64,000 nt of DNA from Novosphingobium resinovorum (GCF_027922145.1 NZ_BSFC01000044.1:62001-126000); one strand, 5' to 3'; counted from the stretch's first letter, positions 35,222 to 44,535 are shown. Notes: a model not told the origin generated them from the letters alone. Numbers and translations are program-made.

Positions 35222-35360
35222 CCCGTCACCCTGAACTCGTTTCAGGGTCCATTTCGCCGATAGCGCGGTAGCTGGATCAGCAAACCGACAGCGCGGCGTA
35301 AGCAGCGACGCTCCGGCACCAATTGCTCGATGGACCCTGAAACGAATTCAGGGTGACGGG
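35222..35360. repeat. Long palindromic intergenic repeat, family B
   Basis: Left arm 35222-35252 begins CCCGTCACCCTGAACTCG; right arm 35330-35360 is its near-perfect inverse. Each arm is also internally palindromic (CCCTGAA...TTCAGGG). The 77-base centre is unrelated to family A. It lies between the convergent ends of the nitronate monooxygenase and PEP-carboxylase-like genes, where a cruciform or bidirectional terminator would fit. Confidence 0.88.
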
Positions 35361-35419
35361 GGCGTTACAGGTGTGGGAGGGCGTGGTTCCGGCTCGTGAG
35401 CCACACCCTCAAATCCCCG

Positions 35420-38230
35420 TCACCCGTGCGCGCCGAACTCGTTCGCCAGCGCGGTGGTGATCCGCAGGCTCAGCGCATAGGAACGCGCGATCGGGTCGAT
35501 GAAGTCCTTGTGGATCTGCGCATAGCCCGTCGCGCTGGAATCCGGGTAGTCGCTGGGGGCGTCCACCGCGAAGTCGCTGATCGAGGGGAAATGCACCGGG
35601 AAGGCGCGGCGCAACTGGGCCAGGCCGTCCTCGACGCGCAGGGTGAAGAACATCTCCAGCACGTCGTCGCGGCTGATGTCGTTGGCGCGGCTGAACTGCG
35701 GCGTCATCACCGAGCGCAGGAACATGTGCTGGAACAACGCGATGCGCAGCGCATGGAGCACGCCGAGCGAACGGCGCGTATGCTCGCGGTCGGCCTGCGG
35801 AGCCTCGTCCGGGACGAGATCGAGCAGGCGGTGCAGCTTCAGCGCATCGACCCGCAGGCGCGAGGCGAGGCGACGGTAGACGCCGGCGCGGTCGTCCTTG
35901 GTCAGATACTCGGCCAGCTTGAGGCAGGCGTCGGCGATGTTCTCCTCACCGCCGCGATAGGGGCGGCTGGCCCAGTAGGCCGAGTTGAACAGCTCGCCAT
36001 AAGCCGAGACGGTCTTGATCGAGGCGAGCGCGTTGGCGGCGCGGGCGAGACGCACGATCTGGCGACCACGCGCGGATTCGCGCAGGAGCCCTGCGATTTC
36101 CTCGCGGTTGCCGTCCGCCGCGGTGCCGATGCCGGCGATCACGTTCACCGGGTAGCCCAGCTGCTGCAGAATCGCGTTGTGCGGGATCGCGCGGATCTGG
36201 CGCAGGTTCATCGAGCGGTCGGAGGCAAGGTCCGACTGGCGGCGCGACTTGCGGCTGCCGGTATCGTTCAGCAGCCCCAGCCCGAACGCGGTGATCGCGC
36301 GGCTGTAGGTCGAGCTTTCCAGATGCTCATGCTGAACCGAACGGATCGCGCGATAGAAGTCGAGGCTGAGGTCGGTGCGGCGATAGAACAGGTCCGTCGG
36401 CACGTTGACGTCGGCATCCCACAGCGGGCGCTCGGCCATCCGGGTGAGCGTGGCCAGCGCCAGTTCGTCCGAGCCGAACCAGAGGTAGCCGTCGCCGCCC
36501 TGGAAGCTGACTTCGGGCTCCAGCCTGATCCCTGCACGCAGGAAGCGGCGGCGGGCCCAGGGTGAGAGCTGCCAGTCGAACCGGTCGTCGATGCTGGAGG
36601 GGTGGCAGCCGCGACCCATCGATTCGCCGCCGGTGTTGAAGATCAGCGCGCAGACGTCGGACAAGCCGTTGGCGGCCATGGCTTCCGACAGTCGGCCCTG
36701 CAGGCGTTCGATGGCGAGCGCGGCAGGCACCTGACCGACGAAGCGGCCCGCGTCGGAGAAGCCGGTCTGGATCGAAACTCGGCCGCGCCGCCTTGCGTAG
36801 TCGCGGTAGGCAGGCTCGGCGAGAACGGCGTCGAGGAAGCGGCCGCCGTGTTCCAGCGCGGTCTCGGTCTCGAACAGAGGCGAGACATCGACCTTGTCGT
36901 CGATCCCGAACATCCGCGCGAAGTAGAGCGCGGCGAGCACGGTGGTCGGCTCCTCGCACTCGGCCACCAGCATGCGGATCGGCGCGTCGGCGTCGATGTG
37001 GCCGAGGATCTGCGCCATCGCGAGGAACTGGCGCACGGCGGTGCTGTTCTCGATCGCCAGCGCCGCGAAGTTGGACTTGAGCGGCTTCACTTCGGCCAGC
37101 AGCTCGCGCATCCGCACCAGCGCGGCCTGGCTGGCAAGGCTGAGCTTGCCATCCGGATCGATGCGGCGGCGGATCGCATTCTGCAGCTGCGAGGCATTCA
37201 CGCGGAAGTGGATGCCGCCCATGCCGAGGCCGTCGGCGCGCATCGCGGCGGCGGTGACGAGGAGGGCGCGCGCCTGCTCCTGATCGGCGTGGCGGGCCTC
37301 GTCCTCAAGCCGGGTGATCACGCCTTCGAGGCTGATGATCTTGTCGGCGTGCTCGGCGGTGAGGCCGTTGGCGGCGGCGGACAGCGCCTCGGGATCGGTG
37401 AGATCCTGCTTGAAGGCAGCGACGGCCTCTGCCGTGTGGGCGTGGGCGCGGGAGAGCTGCGCCGCGATTTCCGGTGCGGCCTGCTCCAGCGCTTCGGCGT
37501 AACCGGCCAGACGTTGGGCCTTTTCCTCAAGCCGGTAGCGGATCGAGGTGGACCACGAGATGTCGGTGCGGCCGTCCATGTCGTAGCCGACCCAGTGGGC
37601 GAAGCGCACCGGCATCGGGTTCAGGCCCTTCCAGCGCTTGGGCCAGCGGGCGGCGGCAAGGTCGAACAGGCGGGCGTTGATGCGATCACGCGCCTTCTGG
37701 CCGCGTGCCATCGCCGCCATCGCCGCGTCATGCTCGGAATCGAGCGTGATCGTGTCGCGAGCGGGCGAGGCGACGCAGACCGAGGCTACGCTGAAATCGC
37801 CGTTGGAGGCGGAGGTGGTGACGGCTTCGGTCTGCGCGGCGGTCAGCAGGAAGGTCGGGTGCGCGGTGAAGACGACATGCGCCGCCGGGCGCTGCCAGCG
37901 CACGGCGAAGGCGGTGAAGTCGTCGTCATCGGCGGTCTTTTCGGCAAGGGCGTCAAGCGCCTTGTCGTTCTCCGCGATGGGCATGGTGCCCAGAATGCGG
38001 TCGAGCCGGGAAGCGCGGGCGCGCAGCCCCTCGCAGTCCATTTCGGAAACGAGCGCCTCGATGTCGTCGAGAGACATCTCGCCATTTTCCAGTGCCCGCG
38101 ACAGTTCCAGCCCAAGCTGGAACACCGGGTTGAACAGCGGCGTCACCGCCGTGAGCTTGTGCAACTCCTTGAGGCGGGCGTCGAGAGCATCGACGGTGCC
38201 CAGCGCCAACTGGCCCGACCCGGCCGCCAT
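35420..38230 (-). CDS. ppc: Divergent phosphoenolpyruvate carboxylase-family protein
   Basis: The 936-residue protein aligns with PEP carboxylase (E. coli 883). Retained are the phosphohistidine-type motif FTAHPT (His124), VSPLFETETAL (metal Glu454), IQTGFSDAG (metal Asp493), GESMGRG (Arg540), GSRKSRRQSD and IRAIPHNAI. Altered are the SDS-KD lysine (here SDAGR), the FHGRGG histidine (here FNTGGE) and the C-terminal NTG motif, replaced by an EFGAHG end. The start overlaps the eda stop by one base (TGATG). It may be a PEP carboxylase with a rebuilt site or an enzyme with changed activity; anaplerotic CO2 fixation is the family expectation only. Confidence 0.78.
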   Translation of the reverse strand: MAAGSGQLALGTVDALDARLKELHKLTAVTPLFNPVFQLGLELSRALENGEMSLDDIEALVSEMDCEGLRARASRLDRILGTMPIAENDKALDALAEKTADDDDFTAFAVRWQRPAAHVVFTAHPTFLLTAAQTEAVTTSASNGDFSVASVCVASPARDTITLDSEHDAAMAAMARGQKARDRINARLFDLAAARWPKRWKGLNPMPVRFAHWVGYDMDGRTDISWSTSIRYRLEEKAQRLAGYAEALEQAAPEIAAQLSRAHAHTAEAVAAFKQDLTDPEALSAAANGLTAEHADKIISLEGVITRLEDEARHADQEQARALLVTAAAMRADGLGMGGIHFRVNASQLQNAIRRRIDPDGKLSLASQAALVRMRELLAEVKPLKSNFAALAIENSTAVRQFLAMAQILGHIDADAPIRMLVAECEEPTTVLAALYFARMFGIDDKVDVSPLFETETALEHGGRFLDAVLAEPAYRDYARRRGRVSIQTGFSDAGRFVGQVPAALAIERLQGRLSEAMAANGLSDVCALIFNTGGESMGRGCHPSSIDDRFDWQLSPWARRRFLRAGIRLEPEVSFQGGDGYLWFGSDELALATLTRMAERPLWDADVNVPTDLFYRRTDLSLDFYRAIRSVQHEHLESSTYSRAITAFGLGLLNDTGSRKSRRQSDLASDRSMNLRQIRAIPHNAILQQLGYPVNVIAGIGTAADGNREEIAGLLRESARGRQIVRLARAANALASIKTVSAYGELFNSAYWASRPYRGGEENIADACLKLAEYLTKDDRAGVYRRLASRLRVDALKLHRLLDLVPDEAPQADREHTRRSLGVLHALRIALFQHMFLRSVMTPQFSRANDISRDDVLEMFFTLRVEDGLAQLRRAFPVHFPSISDFAVDAPSDYPDSSATGYAQIHKDFIDPIARSYALSLRITTALANEFGAHG

Positions 38231-38856
38231 CAGCGGGCGAGGCCCGCTGCGAGGCGTGCTTCGGCCTCGATCCTGGCGACGTCCGGCTTGCCCTTGGGGA
38301 CCATCCAGCTGCCGCCGACGCAGATCACCGCGTCCAGCGCCAGCCATTCGGGCGCGTTCTGCGGAGTCACGCCGCCGGTCGGGCAGAACTTTGCGGCCAT
38401 CAGCGGGGCCGAGATCGCCTTGAGCGCGGGCGGGCCGCCGGCTGCCATCGCCGGGAAGAACTTCAGGCGATCGAACCCGCATTCCAGCGCGAACATCACG
38501 TCGCTGGCGTTGGCGGTGCCGGGAAGGAAGGGGATCTTCGACTTGTAGGCGGCTTCGGCCAGGTTCGGCGTCAGGCCGGGCGAGACGATGAATTCGGCGC
38601 CCGCGTCGATCGAGCGCTTGAGGTCGTCCGGCGTCAGCACGGTGCCGGCGCCGACGACGGCGCCGGGAACCTGCTTCATGATCCTGATCGCCTCGATCGC
38701 GCATTCGGTGCGCAGCGTCACCTCCAGCGCGGGCAGGCCACCGGCGACGAGCGCTTCGGCGATCGGCAGGGCGTGCTCGATGTCCTCGATGACCAGCACC
38801 GGGATCACCGGGGCGAGGCGCATGACCTTTTCGACGGCTTCGGATACGGTAGTCAT
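38230..38856 (-). CDS. eda: 2-dehydro-3-deoxy-6-phosphogluconate (KDPG) aldolase
   Basis: The 208-residue class I aldolase splits KDPG into pyruvate and glyceraldehyde-3-phosphate. The fold is clear: VIPVLVIEDIEHALPIAEAL, GGLPALEVTLRT with the catalytic Glu, VGAGTVLTPDDL, FIVSPGLTPNLAE, and the Schiff-base lysine in GFDRLKFFPAMAAGG. FCPTGGVTPQNA closes the phosphate site. It is the fourth gene of the minus-strand Entner-Doudoroff set; stop and start codons overlap its neighbours on both sides. Confidence 0.96.
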   Translation of the reverse strand: MTTVSEAVEKVMRLAPVIPVLVIEDIEHALPIAEALVAGGLPALEVTLRTECAIEAIRIMKQVPGAVVGAGTVLTPDDLKRSIDAGAEFIVSPGLTPNLAEAAYKSKIPFLPGTANASDVMFALECGFDRLKFFPAMAAGGPPALKAISAPLMAAKFCPTGGVTPQNAPEWLALDAVICVGGSWMVPKGKPDVARIEAEARLAAGLAR

Positions 38857-39833
38857 TACTGGAGGTGCTCCATTGCGAATGCTGCCGCCGCGCCGAACAG
38901 GCCGGGCTGCGGATGAGTGATGAGCTTGACGGGCAGGGTGGCCATCAGGCCGGCGAAGCGGCCCTTGGCGCGGAACCTTTCGGCAAAGCCCGAGGTCTTG
39001 ATGGTCTCGCGGATGCGGTAGCCAAGGCCACCGGCGATGACGACGCCGCTCGCGCCCTGCGCCAGCGCGCAGTCGCCCGCCGCCGCGCCCAGCGCGAGGC
39101 AGAAGCGGTCCACGGCGGCGACGGCAAGGCTGTCCGTGCTCTCTGCGGCGGCGGTCCAGATCTGCACGTCGGTCAGTTCGTGGATGGCCTTGTGCTCCAT
39201 CGCGGCAAGCGTCGCATAGATATCGACGATACCGGGGCCGGAGACAATGCGTTCCACCGAGACGCGGGTGTGGCGCTTGCGCAGGCGGGCGAGGATCGCG
39301 TCCTCGATCAGGTCGAGCGGGGCGTAGTCGGTGTGGCCGCCCTCGGTCGCCTGGACGTGGTAGTTGCCCTTTCCATCGCGGTAGAGGTGCGCCACGCCAA
39401 GGCCGGTGCCGGGGCCGAGGATGCTGAGCGTGCCCGATGCGGGCAGTGCCTCGTCCGGGCCGGTCAGATAGAGGAAGTCGCTCTCGTCCGCGCAAGCGAC
39501 GGCGTGGGCGACGGCCGCGAAGTCGTTGATGATGGTCTGGCGCGTGGGGCCAAGCATCTCCTGGATCTTCGCGGGGCGCAGGATCCAGGGGTTGTTGGTG
39601 AACTTGATGACCTCGTTGCCGACCGGGCCTGCCACCGACATGGCGACGGCATCGGGCAGGGTGCCGCCGTTCATGGCGCGGAACGCCTCCCACGCCAGCT
39701 GGAAGCTGCCGTGGTCCTTGGTGTGCAGCGTGGCGGGTTCGCCAAGCGTGATCCGGCCGTCATCGCCGATGGTGGCGATGGCGAAGCGGGCATGGGTGCC
39801 GCCGATGTCGACGGCTACGATTTCCGTCGTCAC
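38856..39833 (-). CDS. glk: Glucokinase
   Basis: The 325-residue enzyme belongs to the Glk (COG0837) type of ATP glucokinases: VAVDIGGTHARFAIA, MSVAGPVGNEVIKFTNNPW, INDFAAVAHAVA with the catalytic Asp, and GPGTGLGVAHLY. GGHTDYAPLDLIEDAIL and VIAGGLGYRIRETI follow in the normal order. It phosphorylates glucose to feed the Zwf-Edd-Eda route. Its ATG overlaps the edd stop (ATGA), and its TAA shares a base with the eda ATG. Confidence 0.96.
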   Translation of the reverse strand: MTTEIVAVDIGGTHARFAIATIGDDGRITLGEPATLHTKDHGSFQLAWEAFRAMNGGTLPDAVAMSVAGPVGNEVIKFTNNPWILRPAKIQEMLGPTRQTIINDFAAVAHAVACADESDFLYLTGPDEALPASGTLSILGPGTGLGVAHLYRDGKGNYHVQATEGGHTDYAPLDLIEDAILARLRKRHTRVSVERIVSGPGIVDIYATLAAMEHKAIHELTDVQIWTAAAESTDSLAVAAVDRFCLALGAAAGDCALAQGASGVVIAGGLGYRIRETIKTSGFAERFRAKGRFAGLMATLPVKLITHPQPGLFGAAAAFAMEHLQ

Positions 39834-41644
39834 AGCCCGGCAACCTCCAGCATCGACGAGCCGCCGTGTTCGGCGCTAGACGCGTTGATGCGGAACATCG
39901 CGAAGAGTTCGCGGCCGGTGCCCATCGCGGGCGGCGGGGTCGGCGCGGGTTCGCGGCCCGAAAGGTCGGCGGTGGTGGAGATCGTGCCGTCCTCTGCCGA
40001 GAGACGCACGATATCGCCATCGCGCAGGTACGCCAGCGGGCCGCCTGCGAAGGCTTCAGGGGTGACGTGAATGGCGGCGGGCACCTTGCCCGAAGCGCCC
40101 GACATGCGCCCGTCCGTCACGAGCGCGACCTTGTGGCCGCGATCCTGCAGGACGCCCAGCGGCGGGGTCAGCTTGTGCAGTTCGGGCATGCCGTTGGCGC
40201 GCGGGCCCTGGAAGCGGACGACGACGATCACGTCCTTGTCCAGCTCACCGGCCTTGAATGCCTTCGCCACGCCTTCCTGATCGTCGAACACGCGGCACGG
40301 GGCCTCGATCGTCCAGCGTTCGGCATCGACCGCGCTGGTCTTGAAGGTGCCGCGGCCCAGGTTGCCGTCCACCAGACGCATGCCGCCATCGGGCAGGAAC
40401 GGGTTGGAGACCGGGCGCAGCATCGTGTCGTCGCCGCTGACCGCCGGGGCGGGGGTCCAGCCGAGTTCGCCGTCCACCATCACCGGTTCGTCCGCGTAGG
40501 CGCTCATGCCGCCTTCGGCCACGGTCAGGATGTCCCGGTGGGCGAGGCCGCTGTCGAGCAGCTCGCGGATCACCCAGGCCATGCCGCCCGCCGCGTGGAA
40601 GTGGTTCACGTCGCCCGAACCGTTGGGATAGGCGCGGGTGATGAGCGGGACTACCGACGAAAGCTCGTCCACGTCCTGCCAGTCGATCAGGATGCCGCCC
40701 GCGCGCGCCATGGCGGGCAGGTGGATCGCGTGATTGGTCGAGCCGCCGGTGGCGAGCAGACCGGCGATGGCGTTGACGATCGCCTTCTCGTCCACGACCT
40801 TGGCCATCGGGCGATAGTCCTCGCCCTTGCGGGTCATCGCCGCCAGACGGTGCGTGGCCGAGCGGGTCAGCGCGGTGCGCAGCGGGGTGTTCGGCGGCAC
40901 GAACGCTGCGTTCGGCATGTGCAGGCCCATCATCTCCATCATCATCTGGTTGGAGTTGGCGGTGCCGTAGAAGGTGCAGGTGCCCGGCGAGTGATAGCTG
41001 GCGCTTTCGCTGGCGAGCAGTTCCTCGCGGCCGACCTTGCCTTCGGCGTAGAGCTGGCGGACCTTCTGCTTCTCCTTGTTGGAGATGCCGGTGGGCATCG
41101 GGCCGGACGGCACGAAGATCGCGGGCAGGTGGCCGAAGCGCAGCGCGCCGATGACGAGGCCGGGGACGATCTTGTCGCAGATGCCCAGCAGCGCCATGCC
41201 GTCGAACATCGCGTGGGACAGGGCGACGCCGGTGGACAGCGCGATGACGTCGCGGCTGAACAGCGACAGCTCCATGCCGTCGAAGCCCTGCGTCACGCCG
41301 TCGCACATGGCGGGCACGCCGCCCGCGACCTGGGCCGTGGCGCCCACTTCACGCGCGAACAGCTTCATCTGCTCGGGGTAGCGGCCGTAGGGCTGATGCG
41401 CCGAGAGCATGTCGTTGTAGGCGGTGACGATGCCGAGGTTGACCGCCTTGTTCCCGGCGATCGTCGCCTTGTCCTCGCCCGAGGCGGCGAAGCCGTGCGC
41501 GAGGTTGGAGCACGAGAGGAAGCTACGGTCGGAATGGCGGTCCGTCTCGCGGGCGATCATGTCGAGATAGCGCGCGCGGCTGTCCTTCGACCGTTCGATG
41601 ATACGGTCGGTGACGCGCGCGACCACCGGGTGGAGGTTGGTCAT
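39830..41644 (-). CDS. edd: 6-phosphogluconate dehydratase
   Basis: The 604-residue protein is a [4Fe-4S] dehydratase of the IlvD/Edd family making KDPG from 6-phosphogluconate. Segments include SCSNLAHGFAASGEDKATIA, VTAYNDMLSAHQPYGRYPE, GVPAMCDGVTQGFDGMELSL, LGICDKIVPGLVIGAL and GTCTFYGTANSNQMMMEMMG, which carry the cluster cysteines. TDGRMSGASGKVPAAIHVTPEA is the C-terminal signature. It lies 145 bases after zwf and overlaps glk. Length is standard for Edd. Confidence 0.97.
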   Translation of the reverse strand: MTNLHPVVARVTDRIIERSKDSRARYLDMIARETDRHSDRSFLSCSNLAHGFAASGEDKATIAGNKAVNLGIVTAYNDMLSAHQPYGRYPEQMKLFAREVGATAQVAGGVPAMCDGVTQGFDGMELSLFSRDVIALSTGVALSHAMFDGMALLGICDKIVPGLVIGALRFGHLPAIFVPSGPMPTGISNKEKQKVRQLYAEGKVGREELLASESASYHSPGTCTFYGTANSNQMMMEMMGLHMPNAAFVPPNTPLRTALTRSATHRLAAMTRKGEDYRPMAKVVDEKAIVNAIAGLLATGGSTNHAIHLPAMARAGGILIDWQDVDELSSVVPLITRAYPNGSGDVNHFHAAGGMAWVIRELLDSGLAHRDILTVAEGGMSAYADEPVMVDGELGWTPAPAVSGDDTMLRPVSNPFLPDGGMRLVDGNLGRGTFKTSAVDAERWTIEAPCRVFDDQEGVAKAFKAGELDKDVIVVVRFQGPRANGMPELHKLTPPLGVLQDRGHKVALVTDGRMSGASGKVPAAIHVTPEAFAGGPLAYLRDGDIVRLSAEDGTISTTADLSGREPAPTPPPAMGTGRELFAMFRINASSAEHGGSSMLEVAGL

Positions 41645-41789
41645 GGTCTACTCCTGGTCTTTCGCGACATCCGGCTTCTTCCCGCCCCGCATGTGCGCGG
41701 GACGGTAACCGGTGTCAATCGCTATATTCCGGCCCGCATGGGCCTGCTCAAGCAAACTTCGGTGCTGGCACGAGGTCACTCGTGCCCAC

Positions 41790-43232
41790 TCATTCGTGCC
41801 AAGTTACTCCGTCGCGTTCGGCGAGGGCGATCGCGGCGGACGGCCCCCAGCTTCCTGCAGTGTAAGTCTTGGGCTCCTGCGCCTGTTCCTCCCAGCCGGA
41901 GCGGATCGCGTCGATCCATTCCCATTGGGCTTCCACTTCGTCGCGGCGCACGAACAGGGTCTGGTCGCCTTCGATGAGGTCGAGCAGCAGACGTTCGTAG
42001 GCGATGCGGCGCTGGTGGTCGGCGAAGGCGTCGGGGCGGGTGATCGCCAGCGGCACCGAGCGCAGGCCGTAGCCGTCACGGTCCAGCCCGGGCACCTTGG
42101 CCATGAGCGAGAGGGTGATGTTCTCTTCCGGCTGGATGCCGATGACGAGGCGGTTGGGCACCGTCTTCGCGCCGCGGCCGTGGAAGATCGAGTGCGGCAC
42201 GTCGCGGAACTGCACGACGATCTCGGTCGTACGCTTCGGCAGGCGCTTGCCGGTGCGCATGTAGAAGGGCACGCCCTGCCAGCGCCAGTTGTCGATGAAA
42301 CCCTTGATCGCGACGAAGGTTTCGGTGTTCGAATCCTTGCCGAGTTCTTCATCATAGCCGGGCACGGCCTTGCCGGTGATCGCGCCTGCGCGGTACTGGC
42401 CGGTGACGGTTTCCTCGGGCTTCACCTTGCGCAGCGAGTGGAGGACCTTGACCTTCTCGTTGCGGATCGAAGTGGCATTGTACGAAACCGGCGGCTCCAT
42501 CGCCACGAGCGCGAGCAACTGGAGCATATGGTTCTGCACCATGTCGCGCAAGGCGCCGCTGTCGTCGTAGTAGGCGACGCGCGATTCGAGGCCCACGGTC
42601 TCGGCCACGGTGATCTGCACGTGGTCGATATGCGCGGCGTTCCACAGCGGCTCGAACATCAGGTTGGCGAAACGCAGCGCCAGGATGTTCTGCACCGTCT
42701 CCTTGCCGAGATAGTGGTCGATCCGGAAGATCCGGTCCTCGGGGAAGGCGCTGGCCACCGCATCATTGATGACCTTGCTCGATGCGAGGTCCACCCCGAG
42801 CGGCTTTTCGAGCCCGATGCGCACGTTGCCGCTGGCAAGGCCGCTCTTCTCCAGACCGTGGATGGTCGGTTCGAACAGGCTGGGCGCGGTGGACAGGAAG
42901 ATCGACAGGCCCTGCTTCGGGGTGCCCACTTTCTCGGCCAGAGCGTGAAAGCTGTCGATGTCATTGGCGTCGAGCGGCTGGTAGCTCAGCCGGTTGAGGA
43001 ACTGCGCCAGGCTGCCTCGGCGACCGGCGGGCAGGAACTGCTCCAGCGATTCGCGCGCGAAGTTGCGGAAGCCCTGGTCGTCCATGTCCGACCGGGCCGT
43101 GCCGATAATTTCGATATCAGGACCCAGCAGGCCTTCCGCGTCGAGCGCGCAAAGCGAAGGGAGGAGCATCCTGCGTGAAAGATCGCCCGTGGCGCCGAAG
43201 AGGAGCAGGCGATCGGAAGTGAATTGCGTCAC
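41790..43232 (-). CDS. zwf: Glucose-6-phosphate 1-dehydrogenase
   Basis: The 480-residue enzyme oxidises glucose-6-phosphate to 6-phosphogluconolactone with NAD(P)+. It has the cofactor motif LLLFGATGDLSRRMLLPSL and the catalytic signature FRIDHYLGKETVQN. Further conserved parts are RNEKVKVLHSLRKV, VPFYMRTGKRLPKR and LLLDLIEGDQTLFVRRDEVE. The start is GTG (43232) with GGAAAGG about seven bases upstream; the frame is open further upstream, but that stretch covers the promoter region and looks random. It heads the Entner-Doudoroff operon. No 6-phosphogluconolactonase gene was seen nearby. Confidence 0.96.
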   Translation of the reverse strand: MTQFTSDRLLLFGATGDLSRRMLLPSLCALDAEGLLGPDIEIIGTARSDMDDQGFRNFARESLEQFLPAGRRGSLAQFLNRLSYQPLDANDIDSFHALAEKVGTPKQGLSIFLSTAPSLFEPTIHGLEKSGLASGNVRIGLEKPLGVDLASSKVINDAVASAFPEDRIFRIDHYLGKETVQNILALRFANLMFEPLWNAAHIDHVQITVAETVGLESRVAYYDDSGALRDMVQNHMLQLLALVAMEPPVSYNATSIRNEKVKVLHSLRKVKPEETVTGQYRAGAITGKAVPGYDEELGKDSNTETFVAIKGFIDNWRWQGVPFYMRTGKRLPKRTTEIVVQFRDVPHSIFHGRGAKTVPNRLVIGIQPEENITLSLMAKVPGLDRDGYGLRSVPLAITRPDAFADHQRRIAYERLLLDLIEGDQTLFVRRDEVEAQWEWIDAIRSGWEEQAQEPKTYTAGSWGPSAAIALAERDGVTWHE

Positions 43233-43545
43233 GGTACCCTTTCCACCGGACGACCGCGCTCCTCCTCGCAGCCGTTGATGATTGTTCTCAAGGCTGCACG
43301 GCGTCATGTCCACTTGTGGGCGGACCGCCATGCGGTTGCGCCATAACAAAGGCCGCCGCCGAGCGCTAGGGCGCTGAAGGCATGCAAGCACGTTTTCCAA
43401 ACTCGCCGAGGGGCGAATGGACACGGAAATGTCATTTCCGGCGTTGGTGAATACGAATGTTGCAACAATAGTGTCTTGGAACCATGTCACGCGCGGATTT
43501 GAATCTTCGGTGCACACCCACCGCGACCTCAGGAGCATTACAGGC
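43233..43545. other. Divergent intergenic region between zwf and phoR
   Basis: These 313 bases hold no convincing gene. They must contain the leftward zwf promoter and the rightward phoR promoter. Three GTCAT-like half-sites (43431, 43473, 43486) are present but not spaced by 11, so I do not call a Pho box. AGGAG at 43530-43534 is the likely ribosome-binding site of phoR. Confidence 0.6.
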
Positions 43546-44535
43546 ATGAGCATCGAGGGCGTCCACCTCCTCGAACATCTCCAGACCCCCGCGATGATGA
43601 TCGTGCGGGGGCAGGTGCGCTTCGCCAACAGCGCGGCGAAGGCACTGCTGGGCGCCCATATCGTCGGGCAGGACGTGCGCATCGCCATTCGCGAGCCGCG
43701 CGCGGTCGCCGCGATCCTCAGCGACGAGGGCGGCTCGGCGCGGGTGAAGGGGCTGTCCACCGGCGGGTCGGTATGGGAAGTCGACTGCAAGGTCGTCGGC
43801 CTCTACGAGCGGCTGGTCAGCCTCTACGACTTGTCCGAGCGAGTCAGCGTGGCCAAGTCCCACGCCGACTTCGTCGCCAATGCCAGCCACGAACTGCGCA
43901 CCCCGCTCGCCAGCGTCATCGGCTATTGCGAGACGCTGATGAACCCCAAGGCGGGCGGCGACGAGGCCTTGCGCAACCGCTTCCTGGGCACCATCCGCCA
44001 TGAGGCGCAGCGGATGCAGGCGCTGATTTCGGACCTCATGTCGCTTTCGCGCATTGAGGCGGTGAAGCACGAGGCGCCTTCGGACACCGTCGATGTCGTC
44101 GCACTGGCGCATGAAGTGGCAGGAGAGTTCAAGGGCACGATGGAAGTCCATGTCCGGGCCAACCAGTCCGAAGCGGTCATCGCGGGCGATCGCGGCCAGC
44201 TTTCGCAGGTCCTGCGCAACCTCATCGACAATGCGCGCAAGTATGCGAAGCCCGAAGGCCCCGTGGAAGTTTCTGTGGAGGCCGCCAGCACCGGCTGGGT
44301 GCTCGTCACCGTGCGCGACGAGGGCGAGGGCATCGGCCCCGAACACCTGCCGCGCGTGACCGAGCGCTTCTACCGCGCCGATACCAGTCGCAGCCGCGCG
44401 GTGGGCGGAACCGGGCTGGGCCTGTCGATCGTCAAGCATATCGTCGAGCGCCACCGCGGCCGCTTCGACATCGAGAGCCGGCAGGGCGTAGGGACGACCG
44501 CCTCGCTGATGCTGCCGCTGCGCGCGGAGGGCTGA
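43546..44535 (+). CDS. phoR: PhoR-type sensor histidine kinase, apparently soluble
   Basis: The 329-residue protein has an N-terminal PAS-like domain (LLEHLQTPAMMIVRGQVRFA, about 1-95) and HisKA with FVANASHELRTPLASVIGY (His115). The HATPase domain follows: N-box LRNLIDNARKYA, G1 VRDEGEGIGPEHLPRV, FYRADTSRS and G2 GGTGLGLSIVKHIVERH. No membrane helix is visible, unlike the usual one- or two-helix PhoR. It controls PhoB phosphorylation during phosphate starvation. The partner PhoB is encoded 6.7 kb away at the other end of the same locus. I chose the ATG at 43546 because of the PAS start and AGGAG upstream. Confidence 0.88.
   Translation: MSIEGVHLLEHLQTPAMMIVRGQVRFANSAAKALLGAHIVGQDVRIAIREPRAVAAILSDEGGSARVKGLSTGGSVWEVDCKVVGLYERLVSLYDLSERVSVAKSHADFVANASHELRTPLASVIGYCETLMNPKAGGDEALRNRFLGTIRHEAQRMQALISDLMSLSRIEAVKHEAPSDTVDVVALAHEVAGEFKGTMEVHVRANQSEAVIAGDRGQLSQVLRNLIDNARKYAKPEGPVEVSVEAASTGWVLVTVRDEGEGIGPEHLPRVTERFYRADTSRSRAVGGTGLGLSIVKHIVERHRGRFDIESRQGVGTTASLMLPLRAEG

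Noticed and set aside
36602..41977. Long plus-strand frames opposite ppc, glk and edd
   Set aside because: They are antisense to genes with clear catalytic motifs and show shadow-type composition.
43431..43490. A Pho box between zwf and phoR
   Set aside because: GTCAT, GTCTT and GTCAC occur at 43431, 43473 and 43486, but the spacings (42 and 13) do not fit the 11-base period.
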